Source of the DNA: CAVTWS01 sp963738445
GTDB taxonomy: Bacteria; Actinomycetota; Acidimicrobiia; Acidimicrobiales; SHLQ01
Direction of reading: 5' to 3'
Assembly: GCA_963738445.1 (NCBI GenBank)
Contig: CAVTWS010000012.1
Location: forward strand, 410,128-474,127
Length of the DNA: 64,000 nt
A program made the translations under genes and the position numbers. Positions 49,780-57,958 of this stretch are shown in pieces. Numbering within the stretch: the first letter of the stretch is position 1; each line of letters opens with the position of its first letter. The notes under the pieces were generated by a model. It did no database searches and had not been told where the DNA came from. It saw only the letters and a program-made list of their open reading frames with translations.

Positions 49780-50037
49780 CGAGTGGGGTTCCTTTCCCGC
49801 GCCCGGGGGACGTCGGCCCGCCGAGCAATTGTGTGATGCGCCGCCGGCCCCCGGGGGACGCGCCGGCAATTTGCACTGACCAACTATCGGCACGAGTCCC
49901 GCAAGCTGAACGAAAGCCGAACGTAGACCTACCCCGGGCGATCGAGCTGTCACCCCCGGGGCCGACTTCGATGGGCGTCGCCGCGGTGCCGGATGCGATA
50001 CTCGGCGCGCCGTGAACCAGACCCCGAGGACGACACC

Positions 50038-51337
50038 ATGACGTGGGACTTCTCCACCGAACCCGAGTTCCAGGCGCACCTCGATCTGGATGCGCGAGTT
50101 CGTCCGTGACGAGATCGAGCCGCTCGATCTCTTCTACAACGACATGACGAGCGCGAACTGGAAGACGGCGACCGAACCGCTCAAGGATCAGGTTCGGGCC
50201 CGCAACCTGTGGGCCTGCCACCTCGATCCCGAGCTCGGTGGACAGGGGTATGGCCAGGTCAAGTTGGCCCTCATGCACGAGATCCTCGGGCGGACCCGGT
50301 CGGCGCCGACGATCTTCGGCAACCAGGCTCCGGACTCCGGCAACTCCGAGCTGATCGCCATCGGCGCCACCGAGGAGCAGAAGGAACTCTGGTTGTGGCC
50401 GCTGCTCCGGGGCGAGATCACCAGCAGCTTCTCGCTGACCGAACCCCACTTCTCCGGCTCCGATCCGACGATGATCGCCACCGCCGCAGTACGCGACGGC
50501 GACGAGTACATCGTCAACGGTCACAAGTGGTTCGCCTCGAACGCATCGACCGCTGACTTCGTGCTGACGATGGTCGTCACGAATCCGGAGAACGCCGCCC
50601 ACAAGGCCGCCTCCTTCCTGGTCATCCCGAAGGGGACGCCGGGCATGATCATCGTGCGCGATGTCGGCAACATGCATCATCCCTATCCCGGCCACTTCCG
50701 GTCCGGCGGCCACGCCGAGATCCGCTTCGAGGACTGCCGGGTGCCCGTCGCCAACCGCATCGGCGCCGAAGGTGACGGGTTCGTCCTGGCCCAGAAACGC
50801 CTGAACGGAGGCCGGATCCACCACGCCATGCGCTGGGTCGGTCAGTGCCATCGCGCCTTCGAGATGATGTGTGAGCGGTCGGTCAGCCGCACCACGAAGG
50901 GCACCTCGCTCATCGACAAGCAGATGATCCAGGACCACATCGCACAGTCCTCGGTCGAAATCCGGGCGCTACGGTTGCTGGCGCTCCACTCGGCCTGGAT
51001 GTGGGATACCGAGGGGGCGAGCAAAGCCCGCAAGGAGATCGCCGAGCTGAAGTTCTGGGGCGCCAAGGTGCTGCACGACGTCATCGATCGGGCCATCCAG
51101 GTCCACGGGGCCTTGGGCTGGACCACCGATCTGCCTCTCGCCGAGATGTACGTCCAGGCCCGTCAGTTCCGGATCTCCGACGGCGCCGACGAGGTCCACA
51201 AGTCGTTCGTCGCCACCCGGTCGGCCAAGAGCTTCGAGCCCGTCACCGGCTGGCCGTCCGAGCACGTGCCCTCGCGGCGCGAGGAGCACCGGGCCCGATT
51301 CGCCCATCTGATCGACAACGAAGTCGCCAACCACTGA
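50038..51337 (+). pseudogene. Acyl-CoA dehydrogenase, one frameshift near the N-terminus
   Basis: The start MTWDFSTEPEFQAHLD (ATG 50038, GAGGA upstream) continues after one inserted base near 50085 as WMREFVRDEIEPLD. The remaining frame is intact: HLDPELGGQGYGQVKLALMH, SFSLTEPHFSGSDPTMIATA, EYIVNGHKWFASNASTADFV and IQVHGALGWTTDLPLAEMYV, with the C-terminal FAD-binding helix. This is the long-chain type of about 430 residues. Its placement before two more acyl-CoA dehydrogenases suggests a shared operon for one acyl pathway. Confidence 0.87.
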
Positions 51338-51458
51338 TCCCGGTCCTCGCGTCGAGTTCCCGTTCGGGATCGACCATGCCAGAATCGTTCCCACACGTGT
51401 CCGCACGTCACCGTCGCCCGCGTCCCGGGCGCAATCCGGCCAGGAGGCACCAGCCCCG

Positions 51459-52640
51459 ATGAACGTCGACCTCACCGACGACCAGAAGGTTCTGCAGCAC
51501 GAGCTGCGGGAGTACTTCACCAACCTCATGACCCCGGAGGTCAAGGCCCGCACGTCGAGCGCGGAGTTCGAGGAGAACCTGGAGTACAAGAAGCTCATCC
51601 GCCAGGTCGGCAGCGACGGCTGGCTCGGGGTCGGGTGGCCCAAGGAGTACGGCGGCAAGGGGTTCACGCCGATCGAGAACTACATCTTCTTCAACGAATC
51701 GCAGGCCGCCGGGTGCCCGATCCCCTTCCTCACCACGAACACGGTCGGACCGACGATCCGCCAGTTCGCCAGCGAGGAGCAAGGCCTAGTTCCTGCCGAA
51801 GATCCTCGAGGGCGACATGCACTTCTCGATCGGCTACAGCGAGCCCGAGGCCGGCACCGACCTGGCCGCACTGAAGACCCGGGCCGTTCGAGACGGCGAC
51901 GAATGGGTCATCAACGGCCAGAAGCTCTTCACGAGCCTGGCCTACAACGCCGACTACGTCTGGCTGGCCGCCCGGACCGATCCCGATGCACCGGCGCACA
52001 AGGGCATCACCATGTTCCTGCGTCGACGTCACGGACCCCGGTTTCAAGATCCAGCCCTACATCACGATGGGCCCCGCCCACACGACCGCTACGTTCTACG
52101 ACAACGTCCGGGTGCCGGACCGCATGCGGATCGGTGAGGTCAACGGCGGCTGGAACCTCATCACCAACCAGCTCAACCACGAGCGAGTGTCGCTCTGCTC
52201 GTCGGGCGGCATGATCCGGGTCGTCGACGACGCCATCCGGTGGGCACCGAGACCGAAACTCGCCGACGGCCGCCGGGTCATCGACCAGGAGTGGGTGCAG
52301 ATCAAGCTGGCCGAGTGCAAGGCGCTCGTCCGCTTCCTCGATCTCATGAACTGGCGGGTGGCGTACGAGAACACCCACGGCCGCATGAACCCCGCCGACG
52401 CCTCCTCGATCAAGGTGTTCGGCTCGGAGTCCATGCGCCACATCTACAACACGCTGACCGAGGTGATCGGCGCCACCGGCTCACCTCCGCCCGGGCCCCG
52501 GCAGCGAACTCGCCGCGCAGATCGAATCGAGCTATCGCAGCGTGTGGGTGCTCACCTTCGGCGGCGGCACCAACGAAATCCAGCGCGACATCATCGGCAT
52601 GGCCGGGCTCGGCCTACCGCGCGAGAAGCGCCGGCACTGA
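51459..52640 (+). pseudogene. Acyl-CoA dehydrogenase, three frameshifts and an in-frame stop
   Basis: The frame begins MNVDLTDDQKVLQHELREYF (ATG 51459, CAGGAGG upstream) and runs through GWLGVGWPKEYGGKGFTPIE. At about 51780 two bases seem lost and GAG reads TAG; the expected continuation is FLPKILEGDMHFSIGYSEPE, then EWVINGQKLFTSLAYNADYV. Further shifts at about 52022 (before VDVTDPGFKIQPYI) and about 52490 (before GSELAAQIESSYRSVWVLTF) complete a normal 390-residue enzyme ending FGGGTNEIQRDIIG. All domains are present, so only reading frame is damaged. Confidence 0.85.
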
Positions 52641-52768
52641 GGCCCGCCGCCGCCCGGGCTGCCGCCTCGCCCACCTCACCCCACCCCGCCCGCCCACATC
52701 CCCGCCCGCCCCACCTCACCCGCAGCGCCCACCTCGCACGACGTATCAAGAAGGCACGAGAACACCCC
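52641..52768 (+). other. C-rich, G-poor intergenic stretch between two acyl-CoA dehydrogenases
   Basis: From about 52661 to 52739 the plus strand is mostly C with very few G and repeats CCCACCTCACCC. That is the base bias of Rho utilisation sites. I see no ORF. A transcription brake within the operon is possible. Confidence 0.4.
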
Positions 52769-53854
52769 ATGGACTTCAGCTTCGACGAATCGCAGCAGGC
52801 CGCCCACGACCTCGCCCACAGGATCCTGACCGACAAGCTCACCATGGAACGCTTGATGGCGATCGAGGCGTCGAGCGAGTGGTTCGCCCGGGCCGAGTGG
52901 GCCGAACTCGGCCACGCCGGCCTCATCGGCATCGCCTTCGGCGAGGATGTGGGCGGTGGCGGGCTCGACGAGGTGGCGTGGGGCGCCGTGCTCCAGGCCC
53001 ACGGCGAGACCGTGGCGCCGCTCCCGCTCCTGGCCAGCAGCCTGGCCGGGCTGGCCATCGACCGTTTCGGCTCGGCCGAGCAGCGCCAGCAGTGGCTGCC
53101 GAACGTGGCCGACAGCAGCGTCGTGCTCACCCTGGCGATCCAGGAGATGCTCGACGACCAGCTGGCGTCGCCCCGGTGTGTGGTCGAGGGTGGCGCGTTG
53201 ACGGGCAGCAAGGCCGTCGTGGAATGGGTCGACGACGCCGCTCGCGTGCTCGTCACGGCGTCGACCGGGAGCGGGAGCGGCCTGTTCCTCGTCGATCCGA
53301 ACGGCCCCGGCGTCATTCGTAACGAGGCGTTGTCGACCCGGACCCAACCGCTCACCTTCCTCGACTTCGAGGGTGCTCCGGCCGAGGCGGTGGGCGACGA
53401 TACCTCCGGAACCGTGGCGTGGCTCGTCGATCGGGCGATCGCCGGCGTCTGCGCGACCCAGGTCGGTGTCACCCACCGGGCCCTGCGCCTGACCGCGGAG
53501 TACACCAGCAGCCGTGAGCAGTTCGGCCGGCCGGTCGCCACCTTCCAGGCCGTCACCCAGCGCCTGGCGGATCAGTACATCAACGTCGAGGGCATGCGGC
53601 TGACCACGTTCGTGGCGTTGTGGCGCCTGGCGCACGGTTTCGACGCCACCGAGGATGTCCGCATCGCCAAGTTCTGGGCCTCAGCGCGGGCGACCGATGT
53701 CGCGCACGCCACGCAGCACTGCCATGGCGGGATGGGCGTCTCGGTCGACTATCCGCTGCACCGCTACACGCTCTGGAACAAGCACCTGGCCACATCGCTC
53801 GGCGCGGGCACCCAGCAGCTCCGAGCCATCGGCGCCGCCCTGGCCGCCGGCTGA
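52769..53854 (+). CDS. Acyl-CoA dehydrogenase
   Basis: A 361-residue acyl-CoA dehydrogenase, FAD dependent, cytosolic. It begins MDFSFDESQQAAHDLAHRIL, with AELGHAGLIGIAFGEDVGGG in the N-terminal helical domain, weak middle sheet motifs (LTLAIQEML), and the C-terminal domain YTSSREQFGRPVATFQAVTQ and ATQHCHGGMGVSVDYPLHRY. The middle domain is shortened relative to classical enzymes, as in the small partner subunit of two-subunit steroid-type dehydrogenases. The paired dehydrogenases at 51459 and 52769 may therefore form such a heteromer (inference). ATG 52769 follows AAGAAGG. Confidence 0.88.
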   Translation: MDFSFDESQQAAHDLAHRILTDKLTMERLMAIEASSEWFARAEWAELGHAGLIGIAFGEDVGGGGLDEVAWGAVLQAHGETVAPLPLLASSLAGLAIDRFGSAEQRQQWLPNVADSSVVLTLAIQEMLDDQLASPRCVVEGGALTGSKAVVEWVDDAARVLVTASTGSGSGLFLVDPNGPGVIRNEALSTRTQPLTFLDFEGAPAEAVGDDTSGTVAWLVDRAIAGVCATQVGVTHRALRLTAEYTSSREQFGRPVATFQAVTQRLADQYINVEGMRLTTFVALWRLAHGFDATEDVRIAKFWASARATDVAHATQHCHGGMGVSVDYPLHRYTLWNKHLATSLGAGTQQLRAIGAALAAG

Positions 53855-53872
53855 TCCGGGCTCAGCTCCGCC

Positions 53873-54754
53873 ATGCGATGCGCGTTCCTCGGACTCGGCG
53901 TCATGGGTGCACCCATGGCCGGCCATCTCGTCCGGGCCGGTCACGACGTCACGGTCTACAACCGCACACCGGCGAAGGCCGTCGAGTGGGTCACCGCCCA
54001 CGGTGGCGGGTCGATGGCCACCCCGGCTGCGGCGGTCGATGGCGCGGACATCGTCATGGTGTGCGTCGGCAACGACGACGATGTCCGGGCCGTCGTGCTC
54101 GGCGCGGACGGCGCTCTGTCCGCCATGGCGTCCGGGTCGATCCTCATCGATCACACCACCGCCTCGGCCGAGCTCGCCCTGGAGCTCCACTCGATGTCGG
54201 CCCGGTCCGGGATCGCGTTCATCGACGCACCGGTCTCGGGCGGGCAGGCCGGTGCCCAGAACGGCACGCTCACCATCATGTGTGGCGGCGACCCCGAACC
54301 GTTCCGCGAGGCCCAACCCGTGCTCTCGGCGTTCGCCCGCGCCGTCACCCTGATCGGCCCGCCCGGCTCGGGGCAGCGCTGCAAGATGGTGAACCAGGTC
54401 GCGATCGCCGGGCTCCTCCAGGGCCTGAGCGAGGCGCTCGATCTCGGCCTGCGGGCCGGGCTCGACATGGATCTCGTGCTCGGGGTCATCGGCCAGGGCG
54501 CAGCCGGTTCGTGGCAGCTCGACAACCGCGGGCCGACCATGATCCGCGACGAGTTCGAATTCGGGTTCGCCGTCGAGTGGATGCGGAAGGATCTCGGCAT
54601 TTGCATCGCCGAGGGCGAGCGGCTCGGGGCCGCCCTCACGTCCACCCGCCTGATCGACGGCTTCTACGCCGAGCTCGCCGCGGCCGGTGGCGCCCGCTGG
54701 GATACTTCGAGCCTCATCCGTCGCCTGCGCCCCCCGGCCGACGACCCTCGGTGA
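53873..54754 (+). CDS. NAD(P)-dependent beta-hydroxyacid dehydrogenase (3-hydroxyisobutyrate dehydrogenase family)
   Basis: A 293-residue oxidoreductase. It starts with the Rossmann motif FLGLGVMGAPMAGHLVRAGH; the substrate loop DAPVSGGQAGAQNGTLTIM and GQRCKMVNQ, with the catalytic Lys, are intact. Family members oxidise 3-hydroxyisobutyrate, tartronate semialdehyde or similar acids. The gene starts 18 bp after an acyl-CoA dehydrogenase and its stop overlaps the IspD-like GTG (GTGA), so all are likely one transcript. Valine or branched acyl degradation is one reading of this context. Confidence 0.88.
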   Translation: MRCAFLGLGVMGAPMAGHLVRAGHDVTVYNRTPAKAVEWVTAHGGGSMATPAAAVDGADIVMVCVGNDDDVRAVVLGADGALSAMASGSILIDHTTASAELALELHSMSARSGIAFIDAPVSGGQAGAQNGTLTIMCGGDPEPFREAQPVLSAFARAVTLIGPPGSGQRCKMVNQVAIAGLLQGLSEALDLGLRAGLDMDLVLGVIGQGAAGSWQLDNRGPTMIRDEFEFGFAVEWMRKDLGICIAEGERLGAALTSTRLIDGFYAELAAAGGARWDTSSLIRRLRPPADDPR

Positions 54755-55434
54755 CGCAGGGACGCTGCGTGCCGTCGGGTCCGGTCTGGGCGGTCGTACT
54801 GGCGGCCGGAGCCAGCGTGCGGTACGGACGCCCCAAGCAGTTCGAGCGGCTCGGTGAGCACCGGGTGGTCGATTGGTCTGTCGGCGCGGCCCGGCAGGCG
54901 TGCGACGGTGTCGTCGTCGCCCTTCCCCCAGGCGTGCGTTGGGACGGAGATCCAGCCGCCATCGCCGTCGAGGGCGGCGCCACCCACGCCGAGTCGGCGC
55001 GAGCAGCCGTCGCCGCCGTCCCGGATAGCGCTGCGGTGATCGTCATCATGACGGCGAGTCATCCGCTCGTGTCGCCGGATCTGGTCCTCCGGGCGGCGGA
55101 CGCGTCGACCTCGCCGGGTGTCGGGGCCGCGGTGGCGGTCTACCCGTTCGCCGACATGCTCGTGCGCCACGATGGCACGGTGATCACCGAGGTCGTGTCG
55201 AAGGCCGGCGCGGTCGTCGCCCAGTCGCCGTCGGGGTTCGATGCGGCGCTGATCCGGCGGCTCATGCAGGAGTCGGCCGAAGCCTCCTTCGAGGTCGAAT
55301 TGGTGACCCGAGCCGGCGGCCGGGTCGCCATGGTGCCCGGAGAGGCCACGAATCTTCACGTCACCACCCCCGAGGAGCTCGCCGTCGCCACCGCGCTGCT
55401 CCCTCTCGTCGGCTGGTCACCCGCTGCGCCCTGA
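54751..55434 (+). CDS. IspD-like nucleotidyltransferase, active site diverged
   Basis: A 227-residue protein of the 2-C-methyl-D-erythritol 4-phosphate cytidylyltransferase fold. The nucleotide loop AVVLAAGASVRYGRPKQFER is intact, and VEGGATHAESARAAV resembles GGxxRxxSV. The motif normally HDAARPL is here IVIMTASHPLV, and QTPQ reads QSPS, so key substrate residues appear lost. It may be a related nucleotidyltransferase rather than the non-mevalonate pathway enzyme. The GTG at 54751 overlaps the preceding stop by 4 nt; mycothione reductase follows after its own -10 box. Confidence 0.7.
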   Translation: MTQGRCVPSGPVWAVVLAAGASVRYGRPKQFERLGEHRVVDWSVGAARQACDGVVVALPPGVRWDGDPAAIAVEGGATHAESARAAVAAVPDSAAVIVIMTASHPLVSPDLVLRAADASTSPGVGAAVAVYPFADMLVRHDGTVITEVVSKAGAVVAQSPSGFDAALIRRLMQESAEASFEVELVTRAGGRVAMVPGEATNLHVTTPEELAVATALLPLVGWSPAAP

Positions 55435-55461
55435 TCACCAAGGCCGGCGCAGGGCCACCGG

Positions 55462-55467
55462 TAGCCT
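55462..55467 (+). promoter_or_regulatory. -10 box TAGCCT, leaderless start predicted
   Basis: TAGCCT lies 7 nt before the GTG at 55475; no Shine-Dalgarno sequence is present. Confidence 0.45.
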
Positions 55468-55474
55468 GACCGCC

Positions 55475-56860
55475 GTGCGCCACCATGACCTCGTCATCAT
55501 CGGTACCGGTTCCGGGAACTCGATCCTCACCCCCGACTTCGATGGCTGGGATGTCGCCCTCATCGAGCGGGACGTCTTCGGCGGCACCTGCCTCAACCGG
55601 GGGTGCATCCCGTCCAAGATGTTCGTGTACGCCGCGGACATCGCCGAGACGGCACGGCACGGCCCGACGCTCGGGGTGCACACCCGTTTCGAGTCGGCGG
55701 ACTGGCCGGCCATCCGGGACCGGGTGTTCGGACGGATCGACCCGATCGCCGCCGGCGGGGAGCGTTACCGGGTCGAGGACTCCCCCAACGTCACCGTGTA
55801 TCGCGGTTCGGCCCGCTTCATCGGGCCGCGGCAGCTGGTGGTGACGGGGATGCCCGGTGGTGAGCCGGCCCTGCTCTCGGCCGATCACGTGGTGCTCGCC
55901 GCAGGAGCACGGGCCCACATCCCGGACATTCCCGGCCTCGGTACGGTCGGCGCGCACACGAGCGACACGATCATGCGCCTCGAGCGCCTGCCCAGCCGCC
56001 TGCTCATCCTCGGTGGCGGCTACATCGCCGCCGAGATGGCTCACATCTTCGGCGGCCTCGGGTCCGACGTCGTCATCGTCAACCGGAGCGATGCGCTGCT
56101 CCGGGCCGAAGACGACGAGATCAGCCGCTGCTTCACCGACGAGTACCGTCACCGGTTCGAAACCCTGCTGTCCACCCAGGTGCTGGCGGCCCGGCGCGCC
56201 GACGACCGCATCGAACTGGACATCTCGATCGACGGCGATCACACCACGATCGAAGGCGACACCGTGCTGGTGGCCACCGGTCGCGTACCCAACTCCGACG
56301 AGCTCGACGTCGCGGCCGCCGACATCCCCGTCGACCACGCCGGGTACGTCCTGGTCGACAAGTTCCAGCGCAGCGGAGCGGAGGGCGTGTGGGCCCTCGG
56401 CGACATCTGCAACCCGGCCCAACTCAAACACTCGGCCAACCACGAGGCGCGAGCGGTGGCCCACAACCTGGCCCATCCCGACGACCTCATGTCGGGTCGC
56501 CTCGACCCCATACCCCACGCCGTGTTCGCCTCGCCCCAGGTAGCGTCCGTCGGGCTGACCGAGCACGCGGTGCGGGCCCAGTGCACCCCCTACCGAGTGG
56601 CCGTCCGGTACTACCGCGACACCGCCTACGGCTGGGCCATGGGCGACACCACCAGCTTCTGCAAGCTCATCGCCCACCGGGACACCGACCTCCTGCTCGG
56701 CGCCCACATCATCGGCCCCCACGCACCGACACTCCTGCAGCAGCTCGTCCAGGGGATCCGTTTCGGGCAGACCGCCACCGAGCTCGCCCGCGGCCAGCTC
56801 TGGACCCATCCGGCCATGCCCGAAGTGGTCGAGCAGGCGTTGCTCGCGCTGCACGAATGA
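55475..56860 (+). CDS. mtr: Mycothione reductase
   Basis: A 461-residue FAD-dependent disulfide reductase that regenerates mycothiol with NADPH, maintaining thiol redox balance in actinobacteria. It begins HHDLVIIGTGSGNSILTPDF, the variant FAD motif specific to mycothione reductases, and has the redox disulfide in GGTCLNRGCIPSKM. The NADPH motif is LLILGGGYIAAEMAHIFG, GDICNPAQLKHSANHEAR follows, and the C-terminal dimer motif is WTHPAMPEVVEQALL. The GTG start at 55475 has a -10 box 7 nt upstream. This gene is good evidence for the actinobacterial origin. Confidence 0.93.
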   Translation: MRHHDLVIIGTGSGNSILTPDFDGWDVALIERDVFGGTCLNRGCIPSKMFVYAADIAETARHGPTLGVHTRFESADWPAIRDRVFGRIDPIAAGGERYRVEDSPNVTVYRGSARFIGPRQLVVTGMPGGEPALLSADHVVLAAGARAHIPDIPGLGTVGAHTSDTIMRLERLPSRLLILGGGYIAAEMAHIFGGLGSDVVIVNRSDALLRAEDDEISRCFTDEYRHRFETLLSTQVLAARRADDRIELDISIDGDHTTIEGDTVLVATGRVPNSDELDVAAADIPVDHAGYVLVDKFQRSGAEGVWALGDICNPAQLKHSANHEARAVAHNLAHPDDLMSGRLDPIPHAVFASPQVASVGLTEHAVRAQCTPYRVAVRYYRDTAYGWAMGDTTSFCKLIAHRDTDLLLGAHIIGPHAPTLLQQLVQGIRFGQTATELARGQLWTHPAMPEVVEQALLALHE

Positions 56861-56885
56861 TGATCGGGCCTGTACCGGCTCGACC

Positions 56886-57116
56886 CTACGGCGTGCCGGC
56901 GACTCGCTGGATTCGGTCGCTCGGTGCCCCGGTCTCATTGTCGGGGTGAGGGACGCGCAGCAGGTAGCCGAGCACGTGGCGCCAGCCCGACGTGCACGCC
57001 AGGCAGCGGAACACCACCTGGCCCGCAACCTCCTCGACCAGGAGGTCCCGACCACCGCAGTCGGGACACGCATCGAGCAGTCGAGCGCCTGTCATCATCG
57101 AGACATCGGAGTTCAT
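56886..57116 (-). CDS. Small zinc-ribbon protein
   Basis: A 76-residue protein with two CxxC pairs (ACPDCGGRDL and RCLACTSGWRH), the spacing of a zinc ribbon, between a polar N-terminus and a short C-terminal tail. No homologous function is known to me. The ATG at 57116 overlaps the stop of the universal stress protein gene (ATGA), so translation is coupled and it is the third gene of the GH65 operon. A nucleic-acid or protein-binding accessory role is only a guess. Confidence 0.7.
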   Translation of the reverse strand: MNSDVSMMTGARLLDACPDCGGRDLLVEEVAGQVVFRCLACTSGWRHVLGYLLRVPHPDNETGAPSDRIQRVAGTP

Positions 57117-57958
57117 GGGCGGCTCCTCGCCATCGGGAACGGATCGAACAGCTCGTCCGGTTCGGATTCACCGTCGCCCCATGGTGACGGTATCCGTCCT
57201 GGCCGGACATCGGGGATGAACAGCAGCGGTATCGGCGTGTGAACCAACACATCACGCACGACCTGGGCATGCGGTTGATCCAGGATCTGGCTCCACTCGA
57301 GGAGGATCATGTCCACATCGAACCGCGCGGCGGCGTCGAGGATCTGGGCACCGACCTCCCCTGCGGCGATGTGCACGTCATCGATCGTGGGTTCATGGCG
57401 GCGCCAGAACTCCCGTGACCACAGGTCCGCGTCGTCCGAGCGGTCGCCGAACGGAGGCGCCGTCGATCGATCGAGCACGTGAAGGGCGATCAGCGTGCGT
57501 CCGCTTCGCCGAAACCGTTCGAGGAGGTGGGCCCGCGCCGTCGAAGGAGCGCGGCCATCTTGGACCGGAACCAGGAGCCGGCGCGCGGATCGGGCGCCGA
57601 TCGCTACGTCGGGAGGTACGACCACCAGCGGACACCGACAGCTCTGGAGCAGCCGCCGGGCGACGTGGCCGGCCGGCTGGCCGCCACCCCGGAGTGAGCG
57701 GATCCCGACGGCCACCGCCACCACCTCCTCCTGCGTGGCCTCTTCGACGAGCCGTTCGAGAACGTCTCCCTCCAGCACCCGGACGGGTAGATCGCCGAGA
57801 AGCAGGCCGGCCGATGGAGCGCCGCAGCGGACGTGGACGATGTCGAGGTCGCCACCGAGGATCTCGCTCAGCGAACGGGCGATCTCGACCACTGGTGCCG
57901 TGAGCGGGCCGCCGTCGATCGCCGACAGCACTCGTGGGTTGCGGGTCGGCTCGGTCAC
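57113..57958 (-). CDS. Tandem universal stress protein
   Basis: A 281-residue protein with two UspA-like halves. The first (about 8-145) begins PRVLSAIDGGPLTAPVVEIA and ends GHVARRLLQSCRCPLVVVPP; the second (150-260) begins RRLLVPVQDGRAPSTARAHL and ends VRDVLVHTPIPLLFIP. The glycine-rich ATP loop GxGS is only partial in each (GGGQPAGH in half 1, HAQVV in half 2), so nucleotide binding is uncertain. GGAGGAGGG lies before the GTG at 57958, which overlaps the GH65 stop by 4 nt. Confidence 0.83.
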   Translation of the reverse strand: MTEPTRNPRVLSAIDGGPLTAPVVEIARSLSEILGGDLDIVHVRCGAPSAGLLLGDLPVRVLEGDVLERLVEEATQEEVVAVAVGIRSLRGGGQPAGHVARRLLQSCRCPLVVVPPDVAIGARSARRLLVPVQDGRAPSTARAHLLERFRRSGRTLIALHVLDRSTAPPFGDRSDDADLWSREFWRRHEPTIDDVHIAAGEVGAQILDAAARFDVDMILLEWSQILDQPHAQVVRDVLVHTPIPLLFIPDVRPGRIPSPWGDGESEPDELFDPFPMARSRP

